From the NCBI GenBank assembly GCA_027574665.1, contig CM050657.1, forward strand, positions 25,708,700 to 25,772,699: a DNA stretch of 64,000 bases, read 5' to 3'. Of the stretch, positions 22,648-33,761 are shown piece after piece. The number at the start of each line of letters is the position of its first letter. Position 1 is the stretch's first letter. The position numbers were made by a program, and so were the translations under genes. The notes beneath the pieces were generated by a model. The model saw only the letters and a list, made by a program, of their open reading frames with translations. It did not search any database and had not been told where the DNA came from. The stretch is from Rhynochetos jubatus (taxonomy: Eukaryota > Chordata > Aves > Eurypygiformes > Rhynochetidae).

Positions 22648-24932
22648 GTGAGTCTCTCATAACTGAAGTCTTTATAAATAAGCAATGCTTAGAGAAAGTA
22701 ATTAAAATTTATTAGAACTGATCCAGCAGTTCTTACTCCTGTTTACAATTGCATGCTCAGCTATATTTGCACAAGAAGCACAGTGTGAAGGCAGTATCAA
22801 GACTCCCATTTCTAACTCATTCTTGCAGCTATTTTTTCCTTTCCATTTTCTGTCTTTCTGTCATTCTTTTTCCCCATGTCTCCTGCCTAAAGACAGATTT
22901 AAGTATGTTGAACTTACTATATGGTAGGCAAAGCTACTGCGTTCTGTAGCTTTTCCCTGCCTGGAAATTAAGTCTGTTCAGGGAGCACCTCTTCTTTTCT
23001 GGATAATAATAATAAATAGAAATTCCCCTCATATTCATGACAGAACGAATGAGCAGAGAGGTCTGTGAATGGACTTGTAGCATGCTGTGCAATTAGAGTG
23101 ATTGATTGCCTCTCTACTGCCTCAAAACCAGTCTAAAACCCTCCAGGTTGATTTGGAACTGATCTCAATACTTGGCACAAACACATGGTATTTTCAGTTT
23201 TGGGGGCTAATTTTGGACCATCTGGAAAAATAGCGATCCCCCTCTCTGTGAAGATAGAGTCCCTGAAATGCCCTGCTGTGTAGAGCTGCAACAGCCCCAA
23301 CAGGGTTGGTGAGCTCCTGGAGGGGTATGAACTTGAGCTGGTAACCACGATAGGAATGTTTCCTGAATAAAAAGACCAGACTAATACAGGTACTGAGGCT
23401 GCCTGGGGCAGGAAATTAGGGGCTTTAATTTTCAGAATGAAATATGATCTCATACGATCTATTGTGGATAAAAAGAAACAAAGCATTTTCTTCCTGGCAG
23501 CCCTCTAATTATTCTAATTGGAAAAGGAAGAGGCTGTTGTGAAGGATAACATAAACACCTGAGAGTGCACTTAAACACAAGTAGCACTGAAAAGATGCCA
23601 ACTCATTCTCAAGTGTACACTTGTTGTTCTCTGAATAGAAGTCAGCCTTGAAATTTGCATAGCAAAAGGTTCAAAGTGAGTGCCAGCACCAGAGTGGAAT
23701 ACATTTAATTAAAGACAACAGCAAAGGTAAATGATACTCTCTTTTTCTTCCCCCCCCTACTCTTTGCTTGATTAGGAGCTACTTGTTTTGGGATCAGGTG
23801 AACAGAGAGAGTTTGCTGTTTAGCTCACAAGGGCATAAAGGGAGGGATGAGAGCTTTGGTATGTTTCAAATAACAGCTGGATTTCCCCAAGCTGCCATCT
23901 GGATTGTAGTTCGTATCTTGGAGATAGGTGCATCCTCATGATAGCACTTCAAGAATGAAAGAGTGTTTGCCAGAATGGCTCACGTTTGCCCTAACAGGGC
24001 TATGTAAGAAGTCTCAAGGAAATTCTCCTGTAATTAAAAAGGATTCCAGTTTAAATTAAATGGTGCTAGTACAAACTCGCTTGAATTGTAAGCCTGGGCT
24101 TACCTGTGGGTGGTTTATGGTTTGCTGCCAGTCCCCACCTTCTTTTCCCCATCCGATAGGTACGTGCCTAATGTCCTCTTTCCCATTTCTATTGTACTTA
24201 ATATCATTTTATATGAGGAAGTGTTCAAAATCTGACACAGAACAGTGGGAAGGAGACGATTTATAGCAGAGTGTATGTCATTATTTAGCCAGAATTTTAA
24301 AAATATATATAGTAAAATTGTCTTTAAGTATTATGCCTTCAGACCTTAATATTTTTACATAACCATTGTCAAGGCATAGAGAGGTGCAGAGTTTCTCAAA
24401 TTCAGTCTTACAGAATTTGTCTCGGAAAGTTACCATATTCAGTTCTGAAGGATATTTGATTCCTTTCTCCACAATAATCACAGTAGTGTATGCTTCTAAG
24501 CCCCACACCATTTCCTCAAACATACAGTACAATTGAAGTCTCACAGAAAGTCAGTGTCTGTTACCTCAAACACTGTAATCAGCACAGTCAGTAACCTAGA
24601 GTTAAAATATCTTTAAAGGATGTAGAAGTCAGCATAAATGTTTTTCAGGTCTTTAAAGGTAGAGAAATATGCTTGTGCAGATATCCCGTGAAATATAGTG
24701 TTGCTTTTGTTCTTCCAGAGGTAGAGTTTGATGGAGTTCATGAGAACTTTGGACACAGACTTCAGGAAGCTTCACAAAACTGTTGCAGAGCCTGCTGGGG
24801 TTAGTCAGGGACAGCTTGGGGTGCTGTTCTCAGTCGGGAGTCTGTTAAATGCCCCAGGAAATCCAGGATTGTTTGTCTTTTTCTTATCAGTGTTAAAACA
24901 GAGAAATGAACACTAGAACTAAACCATTCTAT
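22648..24932. other. Unique non-coding DNA
   Basis: Nothing recognisable. A minus-strand donor word (CCACAG|GTAAGCCC, near 24101) has a short open stretch before it but no convincing acceptor. Confidence 0.45.
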
Positions 24933-25027
24933 GGTCGAGTGGAAGGCATCCCTGACCATCATAGTAGGGTTGGAACTGGATGATCTTTAAGGTCACGTCC
25001 AATGCAAATCATTCTGTGATTCTATGA
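24933..25027 (+). mobile_element. CR1 LINE 3'-terminal fragment
   Basis: About 95 bases matching the very end of a CR1 element: 'gtcgagtggaaggcatccct', 'gttggaactggatgatcttt', 'aaggtcacgtccaatg', and the terminal 'cattctgtgattctatga'. Plus orientation, 3' UTR only. This terminal repeat is the most reliable diagnostic of the family. Confidence 0.9.
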
Positions 25028-26533
25028 ACTATATTGAGAGAGAAAAGGCTTGGTTAAGGCTTCTGTCAGTTTCTGCTGAGTGGCAAAGTGTCACAAAACC
25101 ATTGCAACAGTGAACATTAATCCAAGAGACGGATCTCTGCCAGGCTTAATGTCCCTTACACCTAACCCGAAGGTGTCTCCCAGAGGTACTTACACGGAAG
25201 GTCTACTGCCAGTTGTACTTGAACATGGCTTTATTATGATCTTGTGTTTAACAAATGGGTAAAACAAGTGCAGTGCACCATGTGACCTACTTCACCATAG
25301 CTCTGTTTGACACAGCTTGTTGGTGCAAAGTAAATGAATGACAGTTTGCTTTTCTCCTACAGAAAAATATTGAAGAAAATCCCTCTTCTTTAAGAAACAA
25401 GTAAACTTGAGAGACAGAAGAGAGGAATACTTCTTTACAAATCTATAAGGAGCTTGTTGCTGATGGTGACTTCGCTGCTTGGGGTTTGAGTGCTGATCCT
25501 CAGCTGTAGATGAACTTCTGATTGTGCATTCCTTAAGGGCGTGTGAAGTACATTAATATTTGTACTTGTTTCAGTCTCTGTAGGCTCACAAGAGAGCTTG
25601 CCAAGTTCATCTAGACTGCACACTTTGCTCTTGTGATCTTGCAGTGATTTCTGGAAAAACCCTGGAGGGTTAACACATCACTGGGAGATGTAAGCTCATA
25701 ATTTTTTGTTTCAGAATCCATGAAGAAAAATAGGTAAAGAGCAGCTCTGCCTGGGAGAGAATATCCTGATGTGATTTATAAATCCACATGGATTAATCTA
25801 TCAACTTCTGATTTATGAAATATATTATGTTGACCAACTGTATTATTTTACTGATTCAAAAGTCTTGAAATTGGTATGAAAACCAGCAATCTATTATAAG
25901 ATTGAATTATGTGCCAGTGATGCATAGCAGTATCTCTCAGAAAGCTTGATTTTTATTCATTATTATTAGTAAAATTCATGTTATCTAATATCCTTCTTAG
26001 AAAAATATGTTAATATGAATATACACAGTAGATTCAATACATTGCTAACTTTCTGGGCTTTGTTTTAGGACACATAAGGTTTACCAGGCTTTTGAATTCT
26101 TCAGTGTGAAGCAACTGTCTATCTGCTTAAGAAATTTCTATTTTTAAAATGGTAGATCTTTGATTACTCATATTTTTAAAACGAGGAACTTGTTTCTAAC
26201 AGTGTATCTTGCAAGTGATTATTACTGCTAGCAACTGTCAGAATACAGGACCAAAAGTTCAAGCAGATATTAAGGTTTTTGGACCTCAGCCATTGTGTGG
26301 GTCCTCCAGTAATGCTGCAGAAGTATCAAAAATGGAGTTTTGGCATGAACTCTTGTGTTGTGGTCTTCTTCAAATAGAAACAGATCTTGTGGTTATAAAA
26401 GCACTATTGTGTTTGGAAAAAGGCCTTTTTTTTTTTTTTTTTTTTGGTACCCTCCCTGAAAATATTCCTCTGCTCTGAAAAGCAGAAAGATAACCGCAGC
26501 TATTTTCAATATTGAGTGTGTTTCTTCATACAG
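25028..26533. other. AT-rich non-coding stretch with T20 run
   Basis: No gene recognised. A 20-base T run occupies 26426-26445. The 89-codon plus-strand reading frame at 26209-26478 runs through the T tract as polyphenylalanine and has no visible domain. Confidence 0.45.
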
Positions 26534-26598
26534 GATCTCTTAGGTAATATGACATCTTTGTCATATTTGAAGGGCTCAGACGGGAAGAGTTGCTTCTG
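26534..26598 (+). other. Exon-like segment, 65 bp, open; pairs with 26711-26945
   Basis: Acceptor 'gtgtttcttcatacag' (AG 26532-26533) and donor TTCTG|GTAAGTCC (GT 26599-26600). It is open in frame 1 for 21 codons (DLLGNMTSLSYLKGSDGKSC, then F) and leaves two bases, TG. A 112-bp putative intron separates it from the segment at 26711, which supplies one base and continues the frame. No homology is recognised. Whether a phase-0 exon lies upstream is unclear: I saw no good donor in the frame at 26209-26478. Confidence 0.22.
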
Positions 26599-26710
26599 GT
26601 AAGTCCTAAACTGTATAAACTGCAGGAATATTTTGCTAAAACAACTGGTTATTCTCTATGAGAACTTTGAGCACTCTGTGACAGCTATACTCTTTCTGTC
26701 TGTTTTAAAG

Positions 26711-26945
26711 CCAGTTCAAACTGAAGAGTATTTTGCATCAGGAAAATTCATCATTAAAACTTGAAGAATGGCTGTGGATGTACAGCACTGGGAGAGCAGA
26801 GATAACAACACAACCTAGAAAGGGTCATACTATACAAGCTGAAGGAGACTTGAGGCTAGGACAAGGGAACAGGAGAGAAACGAATAGAAGAAAAGCACCA
26901 TGGCATTGGCTGGATCAGAGCTGGTGCAGGATTATTATAGTCTGA
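26711..26945 (+). other. Exon-like segment with 77-codon frame ending in TGA
   Basis: The acceptor is 'ctctttctgtctgttttaaag' (AG 26709-26710). The first base completes a Cys codon with the TG left by 26534-26598, and the frame then runs to a stop at 26943-26945. The putative product is basic and tryptophan-containing (LEEWLWMYSTGRAEITTQPR, later RKAPWHWLDQSW). There is no transmembrane segment, signal peptide or recognised motif. The purine-rich base composition itself lowers the stop-codon rate, so the open frame may be accidental. Another donor (AGAA|GTAAGG) lies at about 26990. Confidence 0.2.
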
Positions 26946-29808
26946 TGCTAGTATGAGGAAACTACGACACAGCAGTCCTTCCAGAAGAAGTAAGGCTTTT
27001 CTCTGTGAGTCATAATGTTTCTCAGGATTGTTTTTACTGCAGTACATTTTAACAACTGAAGGTAATTAATTTTCTGGTTCTAGTCCTGAACTGTGCCATT
27101 CTGCTCTGAGTGTTTACACAGTACCTGTCACTGTGATAGCTCAATATCCATCATTTTAAAATTTGTAACGTAGATGCTGTAGAAACTAAATCTACACTGC
27201 AAAAATCTCACTGAAGTATCACTGAGTCATGATTAATGGGATCTTACGTTTACAAATTGAGTCAGCAACATGAATCAGCAACCTTTATTCTTATTGTATT
27301 ACATTACTATTATTTTAGGACATTAACACCAATGCATCTGCAACTGAGATCATGGTTCCAGTGTGGCAGATATGTAAGATAATATAGTGTCTGCTCCCAA
27401 AGAAAATACTGGCTAAAGAAGGAGTAGAAGAAGGACCAGAGATGTAGAAACTATTGAAGACTGTTAGGTTTTATATTGTCTTACTGTATGCCTCAAGTAT
27501 TTTTTGACAATGAAGACCACATACAATGAAATCCCATTTGTTCTTGCTGAGAGTTGAAAATCTCAGTACATTTTGTGGATGATGCAGTTTGCAAAAGAAA
27601 AATAGCACTCCAAATAGGAAATTCTGTTCCTTCGTGATGGTTATGTTAGACATAAATACTGTTTCAGTGGAAGTCTAGGTATGTCCAGATACATCAAGAA
27701 GTGACTAAACTTGATACTAGTTCCCTCAATTTTCTGATGTCTCTGCAACAAGCAGTTATGAACAGTAAAAGAACGATACCATGTACAGGGACTGTGTGCC
27801 TAAAAGCTTCTCTGTGAGGGCCTTGTCACAGAGGAAAGCATAGAAATCAACTTGCCTGACCAAAAACCTGAAAAGTAAGGAAGATATTTAGGTCAATCAA
27901 CCGAAATGGCATAGGAAATTACATATTTACATCCTTGCACATTTAGCAACAAAATATAAGGCTTAGATTTCCTTTTAATAGCAAAGTAATGGGAATTCTG
28001 TCACTTGGTTCCTCATTACCTAGAAATGGAGAGGATGAAGCAGATCAAATCAGCAAGAAAGCAGAATTACTTGATTAAGTTCTCTATTTTAATAACTTGT
28101 GCTCTTGAGGCTCATTGCAAAGGTCACTGAAATCAGAGGAACCCCACTGAATTTGGAGCAGGCTCTTGAGCATTATCTTAATGCTGTCTATTCTTTTACC
28201 CATGCACTTAATACTGCCATTTAGTTCTGCTCCTAACTGGTTGCTTCAGAGACATTTTGTATGTCATCTACAAATTGAAATCTGGCAACAGTACAGTACT
28301 TTTAAGGATCAGGCCCTAAATCATTATGCATTTAGCACACGCTGGTGGCTCACTCTAAGCAGCAATGTATGGCAGTCTGCAGCTGTATGCTGTTTACTGA
28401 CACTAGATTCACAGCACAGCTTTCTGTGATGGGATTTTTTCTCTTTTTCCTTTTGTAGATGACTCAATTCTCCCTTTAAAAAGTCTAAGACCGATTAGAA
28501 TAGGGTTCAGGCCAAACTGCCTTGAAACAGCTCCTGTTTTTTCAGTGACAGCAGGAATAAGTTAAAATGAGCAATGCATTTTCCCCTTACATATCTGTAT
28601 AATTGCGCTGGGTTTAGATATTCACATTGTGCCTAATCCACTGGCTTGAGTGAAAAAAACTGCCCCTCCTTATATCAATGATGAAATAGTTTCATTTCTG
28701 TATACATGAATATACAATGGCATAGGAGCAGATACATGTTTTTTATAGATGATATCGCTCCGTTTGTACACTCCTTACATATAGAGCTCCTGATACGGTA
28801 CAGGGTTTGTGTCTGTAGCTGTGTGACCCTAAGCAACCTGTTCAGTATAATGACAATCAGAAATGATGCCAAATTGATTGTGCTGTCCCAGAGGTTCTGT
28901 GAATGTTTGGGATCCTACTGAAATACCTTTTGTGCGTGCTGCATTTTTATAAATCCTGAATGTGAAACATACATCTTGCAGGAAGAAGTAATGATCATTT
29001 TGACCACATCCCAGTGTTAGTGTTAACAAAGAAAGATAGCTCCTCCCATTGCATCAGCAAGGTATCTTGCTGACCACTGTTTTGAAATTGTAAAGGTATC
29101 GGGGAAGAAAAAGTACACCCAATGGCAAAGGTGTGATCTCCAAATTCCTTAAGCAGGCGGCTGATGGGGACGGGCAACTCAGGAGGGAACTAAGCAAGGA
29201 GAGTGGCACATCTGCAGTGTGAGGAGGGCTGGGTGGTAGGAGAGGGGATGGATAGCATGCAGAAGTGTTTTAATACTTAAAGTCGGACAAAAGTACACTT
29301 CATTATGTGTATCAATGTCACGTTGGAAGGCTTAATAAGCCATTTTGTCCATGCACACTTTTATATATGTACAATTCCAGCACACGCTTTCAATTAAGAG
29401 ATTCTGTTTGCACAGCCCCGGCTAATGCGAATCTTGGGGCACTTACAAAGGGAAATCAGGATCGCTGAACCAGTTTCGAAAAATACCTAAATAACACAGG
29501 TTCTGAGGAATTTTATGTTCTAAAATAAACAACACAGAGCTGCTATTTCACTCCTAACTCTTCTCCACTGATGTGTCATATTTTGAAAATCAGAACTGTT
29601 AAGCAGGGAGTAAAACAACTGTGTTGGGTAACAGCCTGTCAGGGTCCAGCTCTCTCTGCTCTGTTCTTGAGTGTCAGCAAAAACTTGAATTTGTCCCCTT
29701 TGGAGGTAATTTTGGTTTCCCTGTTGGTGTTTGAGAACTAAGCACAGCCATTAGTGAAAATGGAGGGACAGTATGATATTCCTGGGCTCAGCTGTCCAAT
29801 GCACTCAC
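26946..29808. other. Unique AT-rich DNA
   Basis: No gene recognised. The 'agctgtgtgaccctaagcaa' block at about 28818-28837 matches the box before the core of MIR elements, but homology fades on both sides. Words typical of the ancient palindromic family ('cactgaaatcagaggaac', 'aaggatcaggccctaaat') occur near 28127 and 28306. Confidence 0.45.
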
Positions 29809-30052
29809 CTGTTTCGAAGGTCTAAAAGGCTGGGGTTTATGCTCCCTTAGCTCTGCAAAATGAGGATCATATAATGGATTGGGAAAGCTAAAATGGTCGT
29901 GTGCATATTTTAACTTCTTTCCTTGTTGTTTTGGTTTTTTTTTAAGCACACTTGGAAGCAATCTATAAAGCCTAATGGGCAGTGCTTCAAACTCAACTAT
30001 TGTATGGCTACTGCATTGATCGTAGCCTTGCACCTCCCAGCTGGGCACTGAG
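29809..30052 (-). CDS. Candidate internal coding exon (244 bp, 81 open codons)
   Basis: This is the longest exon-like open segment in the window with good sites at both ends. On the minus strand the acceptor is 'aatccttttttaacag' (AG complementary to 30053-30054) and the donor is TTCGAAACAG|GTGAGTGC (GT complementary to 29807-29808). One base completes a codon and then 81 codons are open to the donor, ending in phase 0. The peptide starts SVPSWEVQGYDQCSSHTIVE, has a lysine-rich stretch (VLKKKPKQQGKKLKY) and ends HKPQPFRPSKQ. It has no membrane segment or domain I recognise. The entering phase matches the segment at 30874-30944. It could be a real exon of an unannotated minus-strand gene, or chance. 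Confidence 0.3.
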
Positions 30053-30513
30053 CTGTTAAAAAAGGATTTAAATATGATCTTCCCAAAATTAACAAAGCAA
30101 CTGAATTACATTTCAAAGGGATGCAAGGAAATATAATTTTTGAGCATTGTTATGGTCAGGAAGAGGGGAAGTATTAGAGCTCTGTTCTCTTCTTTTTTGA
30201 GCTAGTATCATTTATGTGTAATTCCCCTGCACTCAGTGATGTAAAATTGGAGTGAAAAAGGAAGCCAGCCCTTCAACTGTGTTTTTAGAGCAGGAAGGAA
30301 CAAAGCAAGACTGATTCACGAAGGAGTAAATTCTGTGTTGTGGGCAAGAACTCAGCGTCTTCCGTCTTCAAACAAGATGGTCTCATTCTTTGCCAGGAGG
30401 TGCTGTGTGAGGTTGTGTTCTCACTAGTGCAAAGTTCAAGAAGCAGAGAGAGTGGTTATTGGGCTTTAAAAAACTGCAACCCTATGATCTCAGGCTGAAT
30501 TGATGCGGTGCTG

Positions 30514-30583
30514 TGGAAAGAATACAACACTCAGACGAGCGAATGCTAAATGCGTTGTGCCGTCGTATTCTGAGCTCTTTCCA
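30514..30583. repeat. CpG-bearing imperfect hairpin, about 70 bp
   Basis: TGGAAAG (30514-30520) pairs with CTTTCCA (30577-30583). Inward, either GAATAC (30520-30525) pairs with GTATTC (30565-30570), or CTCAG (30530-30534) plus ACGA pairs with TCGT plus CTGAG (30570-30574), so two competing folds share the same outer stem. Several CpGs fall in this short stretch, more than in its AT-rich surroundings. It could be a pre-miRNA-like structure, a small inverted-repeat element or a constrained regulatory element. Confidence 0.55.
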
Positions 30584-30873
30584 GGGATGAATAATCAACC
30601 CATGGGAACAGGAAATTCCTAGTAGTGAATGTCATGATCGTGTGGGAATGGACTGAGGTTGTAAGATCACACTGAAATTTTAAGTGCACAGGTAATATTG
30701 TTCTCTGGGATTTCAGATTGTATGTGTTAAAGGTTGTCTGTGGAAAAAATGTGTTTCAGAATATTGACATCGCTGTTAATTTGCATTCTTTAAGCAAATT
30801 CCACTCCCGCCACCCCCCTGCCCCCAAAAAACACTGAGATCTGAAACAGAAGTGAACCTTTTCCTAAACTTAC

Positions 30874-30944
30874 CAGCCAATGAACAGCCATATTTCGTAC
30901 AGTGATCTGTAGCCGAGCTTCAACCACAAGGAAGATATTCTACA
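30874..30944 (-). other. Exon-like segment, 23 open codons, phase-compatible with 29809-30052
   Basis: Donor CATTGGCTG|GTAAGTTT is strong. The acceptor 'gacttatacatacag' is weak, and another possible acceptor lies inside the segment ('cttgtggttgaag'). From the first acceptor it reads 23 codons (ending LYEIWLFIG) and leaves TG, which the first base of 29809-30052 completes to Cys. The joined frame would be 105 codons across an 821-bp intron. The product is not recognised. Confidence 0.15.
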
Positions 30945-32463
30945 CTGTATGTATAAGTCATCCTATAAAAATGCTCCTTTGTAAATGACCATTTATTGTT
31001 GGCTGCTTTTAGAAATGGTGATTTGTGACACCTTCGAAAGTGTCCATTGTTCCCTGTGCCCACAAAAAAAAAAAAAAAAAAAAGACATTTGTGTGTATAG
31101 ATGAAGTTACACACTTCATCTTTGGGAGATACTGCATTTTAAGCTTTTGCTGATATGCCTGCCACACCAAATCATTCAGTGCTGATATTTTGCAGTATTT
31201 CAATAGTGTCCCTCAAACTGAAGCAGCAAATGTAACAGCAAGTAACAAAATGCTGTAAACCTCCCAAAATACGCAGAAGACCACCTTCTCGTGTTCGTTT
31301 CTGTGAAGGGTATCAGGAAACTAGGTGTGGGGAAAATAGCTGATGAGTTTATAGGACAAATAACTTCTGAAGGTGATATGTATGTGATGCTGTATACTCA
31401 AAGATAAGCTTTTCTTCATGTCTGCAGCAATTTCACTGACTTGCTGAGAAGTGCTGGTGAAGCAGGATAATAGACCTTCATTGCTGGAGAAAAGACTGCT
31501 TGTCATAATGTGGTAAAAGGTTCAACTTCTGTTTTTACCTGACAGAGGGACTCTTCTCAGTTGTGTAGTGGCTGTTTAAAGTGAACATAAAGCTTGTCTA
31601 TATTCCATTTACTCACATTTTATTCTGCCAGAATACAATAAGGGCCTTAGCGAAAATGAAAATCAAGGCCTTGCAAGCCCTGAGTATCCCTTTTATTAAA
31701 GTAATTTCAAGTCATCCTGGTTTCAAATACATTTTGTTTTATACAAAAGATCTTGTGCTAAATAATTGGGATATTTAACATGTCAGTTCTTTCAGAGGAA
31801 TCAAAAACTTGGAGATATCAGAATAATACAGAGGTGTATATATGACTATTAAACTATTGTGAAAAAGATTAGTGAATATGCCCCATAACTGCTGTAGAAC
31901 CCAATCCTTCACTCCAAGCTTCTCCAGATATGTAGGTGAGGCATTAGAAGCTAAACTCAAGCCTTGCCTGTCAACTAAAATGAGCGGGCTGCAATGTTGA
32001 GAGGCTGGTTGCGAAAGGATTTATCGGTTGCTCAGGGGAAGAAGGAAGTTAACTTGAGTAGTTACCAAGAACTGAAAAGGGGATAAAAGCTCAGGATAGA
32101 AAGTCGGGCACTTTGGACATGTGGGAATTAACTGTTTGAACTTTAGAGAAGAGGAAATAGAGAATTAAAACTTTGAAGAAGGTCATGGTTGGAAGTTGAT
32201 TAAATAGCCTAAACAAATCAGGTGTGTTTCTGTGCCTGGAGGCAGAGCAGGAGGGGAGAGAGAGAGAGAGAGACTCTGTACTGACATACAGACATTTCCA
32301 TACTGAATAAGGACTTGGCATAACCAAGGCCATAACCAGATACCAACATTTCACAGGAGGATGGAAGATTTAAGAGAGGTGGTTTTGGAACGTAATTTTT
32401 ACGTGCCTTGGAGATTCTGATAAAAAGTCTTTGAAGTTCTCTGGGTCTGCTGTAGTGACGACA
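30945..32463. other. Non-coding stretch with A20 and GA repeats
   Basis: A 20-base A run at 31064-31083 and a GA dinucleotide run at 32256-32273. No gene or transposon body is recognised next to the A run, so it is not evidently a retrotransposon tail. Confidence 0.5.
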
Positions 32464-32502
32464 ATGAACATTGATCGCCGTGCATTCCGGCAGCCCTTGC
32501 AT
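32464..32502 (+). other. Candidate first coding exon of a small three-exon ORF
   Basis: An ATG at 32464 starts 13 codons (MNIDRRAFRQPLH) and runs into the donor CCTTGCAT|GTGAGTTG (GT at 32503-32504) in phase 0. The segment has several CpGs. The frame is in fact open back to about 32374, so the exon could start further upstream. The next exon-like segment, at 32829, also enters in phase 0. Confidence 0.2.
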
Positions 32503-32828
32503 GTGAGTTGTGTTTTAATTAGTTTCCCTTTAGCTTTTTTACATTGTCCTCTTTCAAGTCTGCCTTATCCGTGGAGCAGGGGTTCGTGGAGGAGTTAGCA
32601 CTAGACTCTTTCTTACCTTGTAGGTTATGCTGGCTTTTTAAAAAATCTTTGATTTCTTTTTCTGGCAAACTGCGTATTTGTGAGGCCCTGAAGGAACGAA
32701 GTTGCAATGCACCATGTCCATTGGCAGATAATCTCTCTGGCAGGTTTGCAGTGCATATGGCAGGTATTGTTTGCTGTATCTATTCTGTACTATGATGTAC
32801 TGGAGTGTTCTGTCCTTTGTTTTTTCAG

Positions 32829-33034
32829 GAGCAGGAAGATGTTCTCTCACCATTTCTGCAGCCTGTTACCTTGGTTGGGACAGATGTGAGGGACTACACA
32901 GTGGAGCCTGAGCTCCTGCTGCAAGGGCAGGAGGAAAGTGTGCCTTGCCCAGCTGAGAAGAGAACTTTGCCTGAACGTGTTAATATTGTTGTCTTGGAGA
33001 GCTGTCGGCTGCTTCATACTCAGAGTGTAAAGGG
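32829..33034 (+). CDS. Candidate internal coding exon, 68 open codons
   Basis: Acceptor 'tgtcctttgttttttcag' (AG 32827-32828) is strong, and the donor is AAAGGG|GTAAGCC (GT 33035-33036). It is open in phase 0 for 68 codons plus two bases. The peptide is acidic and soluble-looking (EQEDVLSPFLQPVTLVGTDV at the start, LESCRLLHTQSVK at the end), with no recognised domain. Splicing 32502 to 32829 and 33034 to 33210 keeps one frame throughout. A competing reading exists on the minus strand at 32980-33186, which encodes a strongly hydrophobic segment. Confidence 0.28.
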
Positions 33035-33209
33035 GTAAGCCAGCTTCCGTGGTGCTTGTAAATGGTGAAGACAAAGAAAGTGGTGGCTCCACAGGCTGCC
33101 CTGAGAAACACCAGAGAAGCAAGCAGAGTAGTAGTTCCAATTAAGAATAATATGGAGTGGTCAGGAGCAGGAGCTGCCTGGCTCACTGCTGCTGTTCTTT
33201 ACTGACCAG

Positions 33210-33463
33210 TGATGGGGGCTGGGGAGGCGAGGAGGAGGAATAGAGGTAGGGCTCACACTTTCTTCCTGCCTCCCACAGTGGCTCTCAGAAGCTATTGCAA
33301 CGTAGCTGGTAGGGTATAATGATTGCTAATAAGAGCTGGAAAATGCTATTCCTTCACTTTTATCCCACTTCCTATTTCCTACACTTAAGGGCAGCTCTGC
33401 TCCACCTCAAGAAGCAACTTCAGCTCTTTGGCATGGGGAGTATCTTACATTGCCATAAATAAA
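33210..33463 (+). other. Candidate terminal exon with stop and AATAAA signal
   Basis: The acceptor is 'tgctgctgttctttactgaccag' (AG 33208-33209). The first base completes a Gly codon with the GG from the previous segment, then ten codons (DGGWGGEEEE) lead to TAG at 33241-33243. A canonical AATAAA lies at 33458-33463. The full spliced ORF would be 92 codons. Everything after the stop would be 3' UTR. AATAAA is common in AT-rich DNA and is weak support on its own. Confidence 0.2.
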
Positions 33464-33560
33464 GCCAGGTTACTGTAGTGCTCTCTTACCTGAGAATCTC
33501 CAGACATCCTTCAAATACCTATTATTGTTCCTGACAGCCTTGCAAAACAGAGTAACTAAT

Positions 33561-33757
33561 CTTGTTTTACAGGTGGAAAAAATGAGGCCCAAGGAGATTG
33601 GTGGTCTGATTTTTCAGTGGTACTAGGGTGGGTGGGTACCTGACATTGCTAAAAATCTAATAGTAAGTGATTGGTCCAAGGCCACACAGCAAGTTGGTGA
33701 CAGTCGGGAGAAGAAATCCAAGCCCAGCTCTCGCTTTTTCGAGCAAACCACTGGATG
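33561..33757 (-). mobile_element. MIR-like CORE-SINE remnant with about 60-bp insertion
   Basis: Read on the plus strand this is the reverse complement of a MIR. 'ttgttttacaggtggaaaaa' plus 'atgaggccca' is the core. It is followed, after about 60 unrelated bases (33601-33660), by 'taagtgattggtccaaggcc' plus 'acacagcaagt', 'gacag..ggga', and 'gcaaaccactggatg' from the tRNA-derived head. The order and the block spelling leave little doubt about the family. The insertion splits the copy between core and head. Confidence 0.75.
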
Positions 33758-33761
33758 ACAC

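Noticed and set aside
28818..28837. MIR-like 'agctgtgtgaccctaagcaa' block
   Set aside because: Only about 20 bases match and the similarity ends on both sides, so not annotated as an element.
31064..31083. A20 run as a retrotransposon or processed-pseudogene tail
   Set aside because: No recognisable element or gene-like sequence precedes it.
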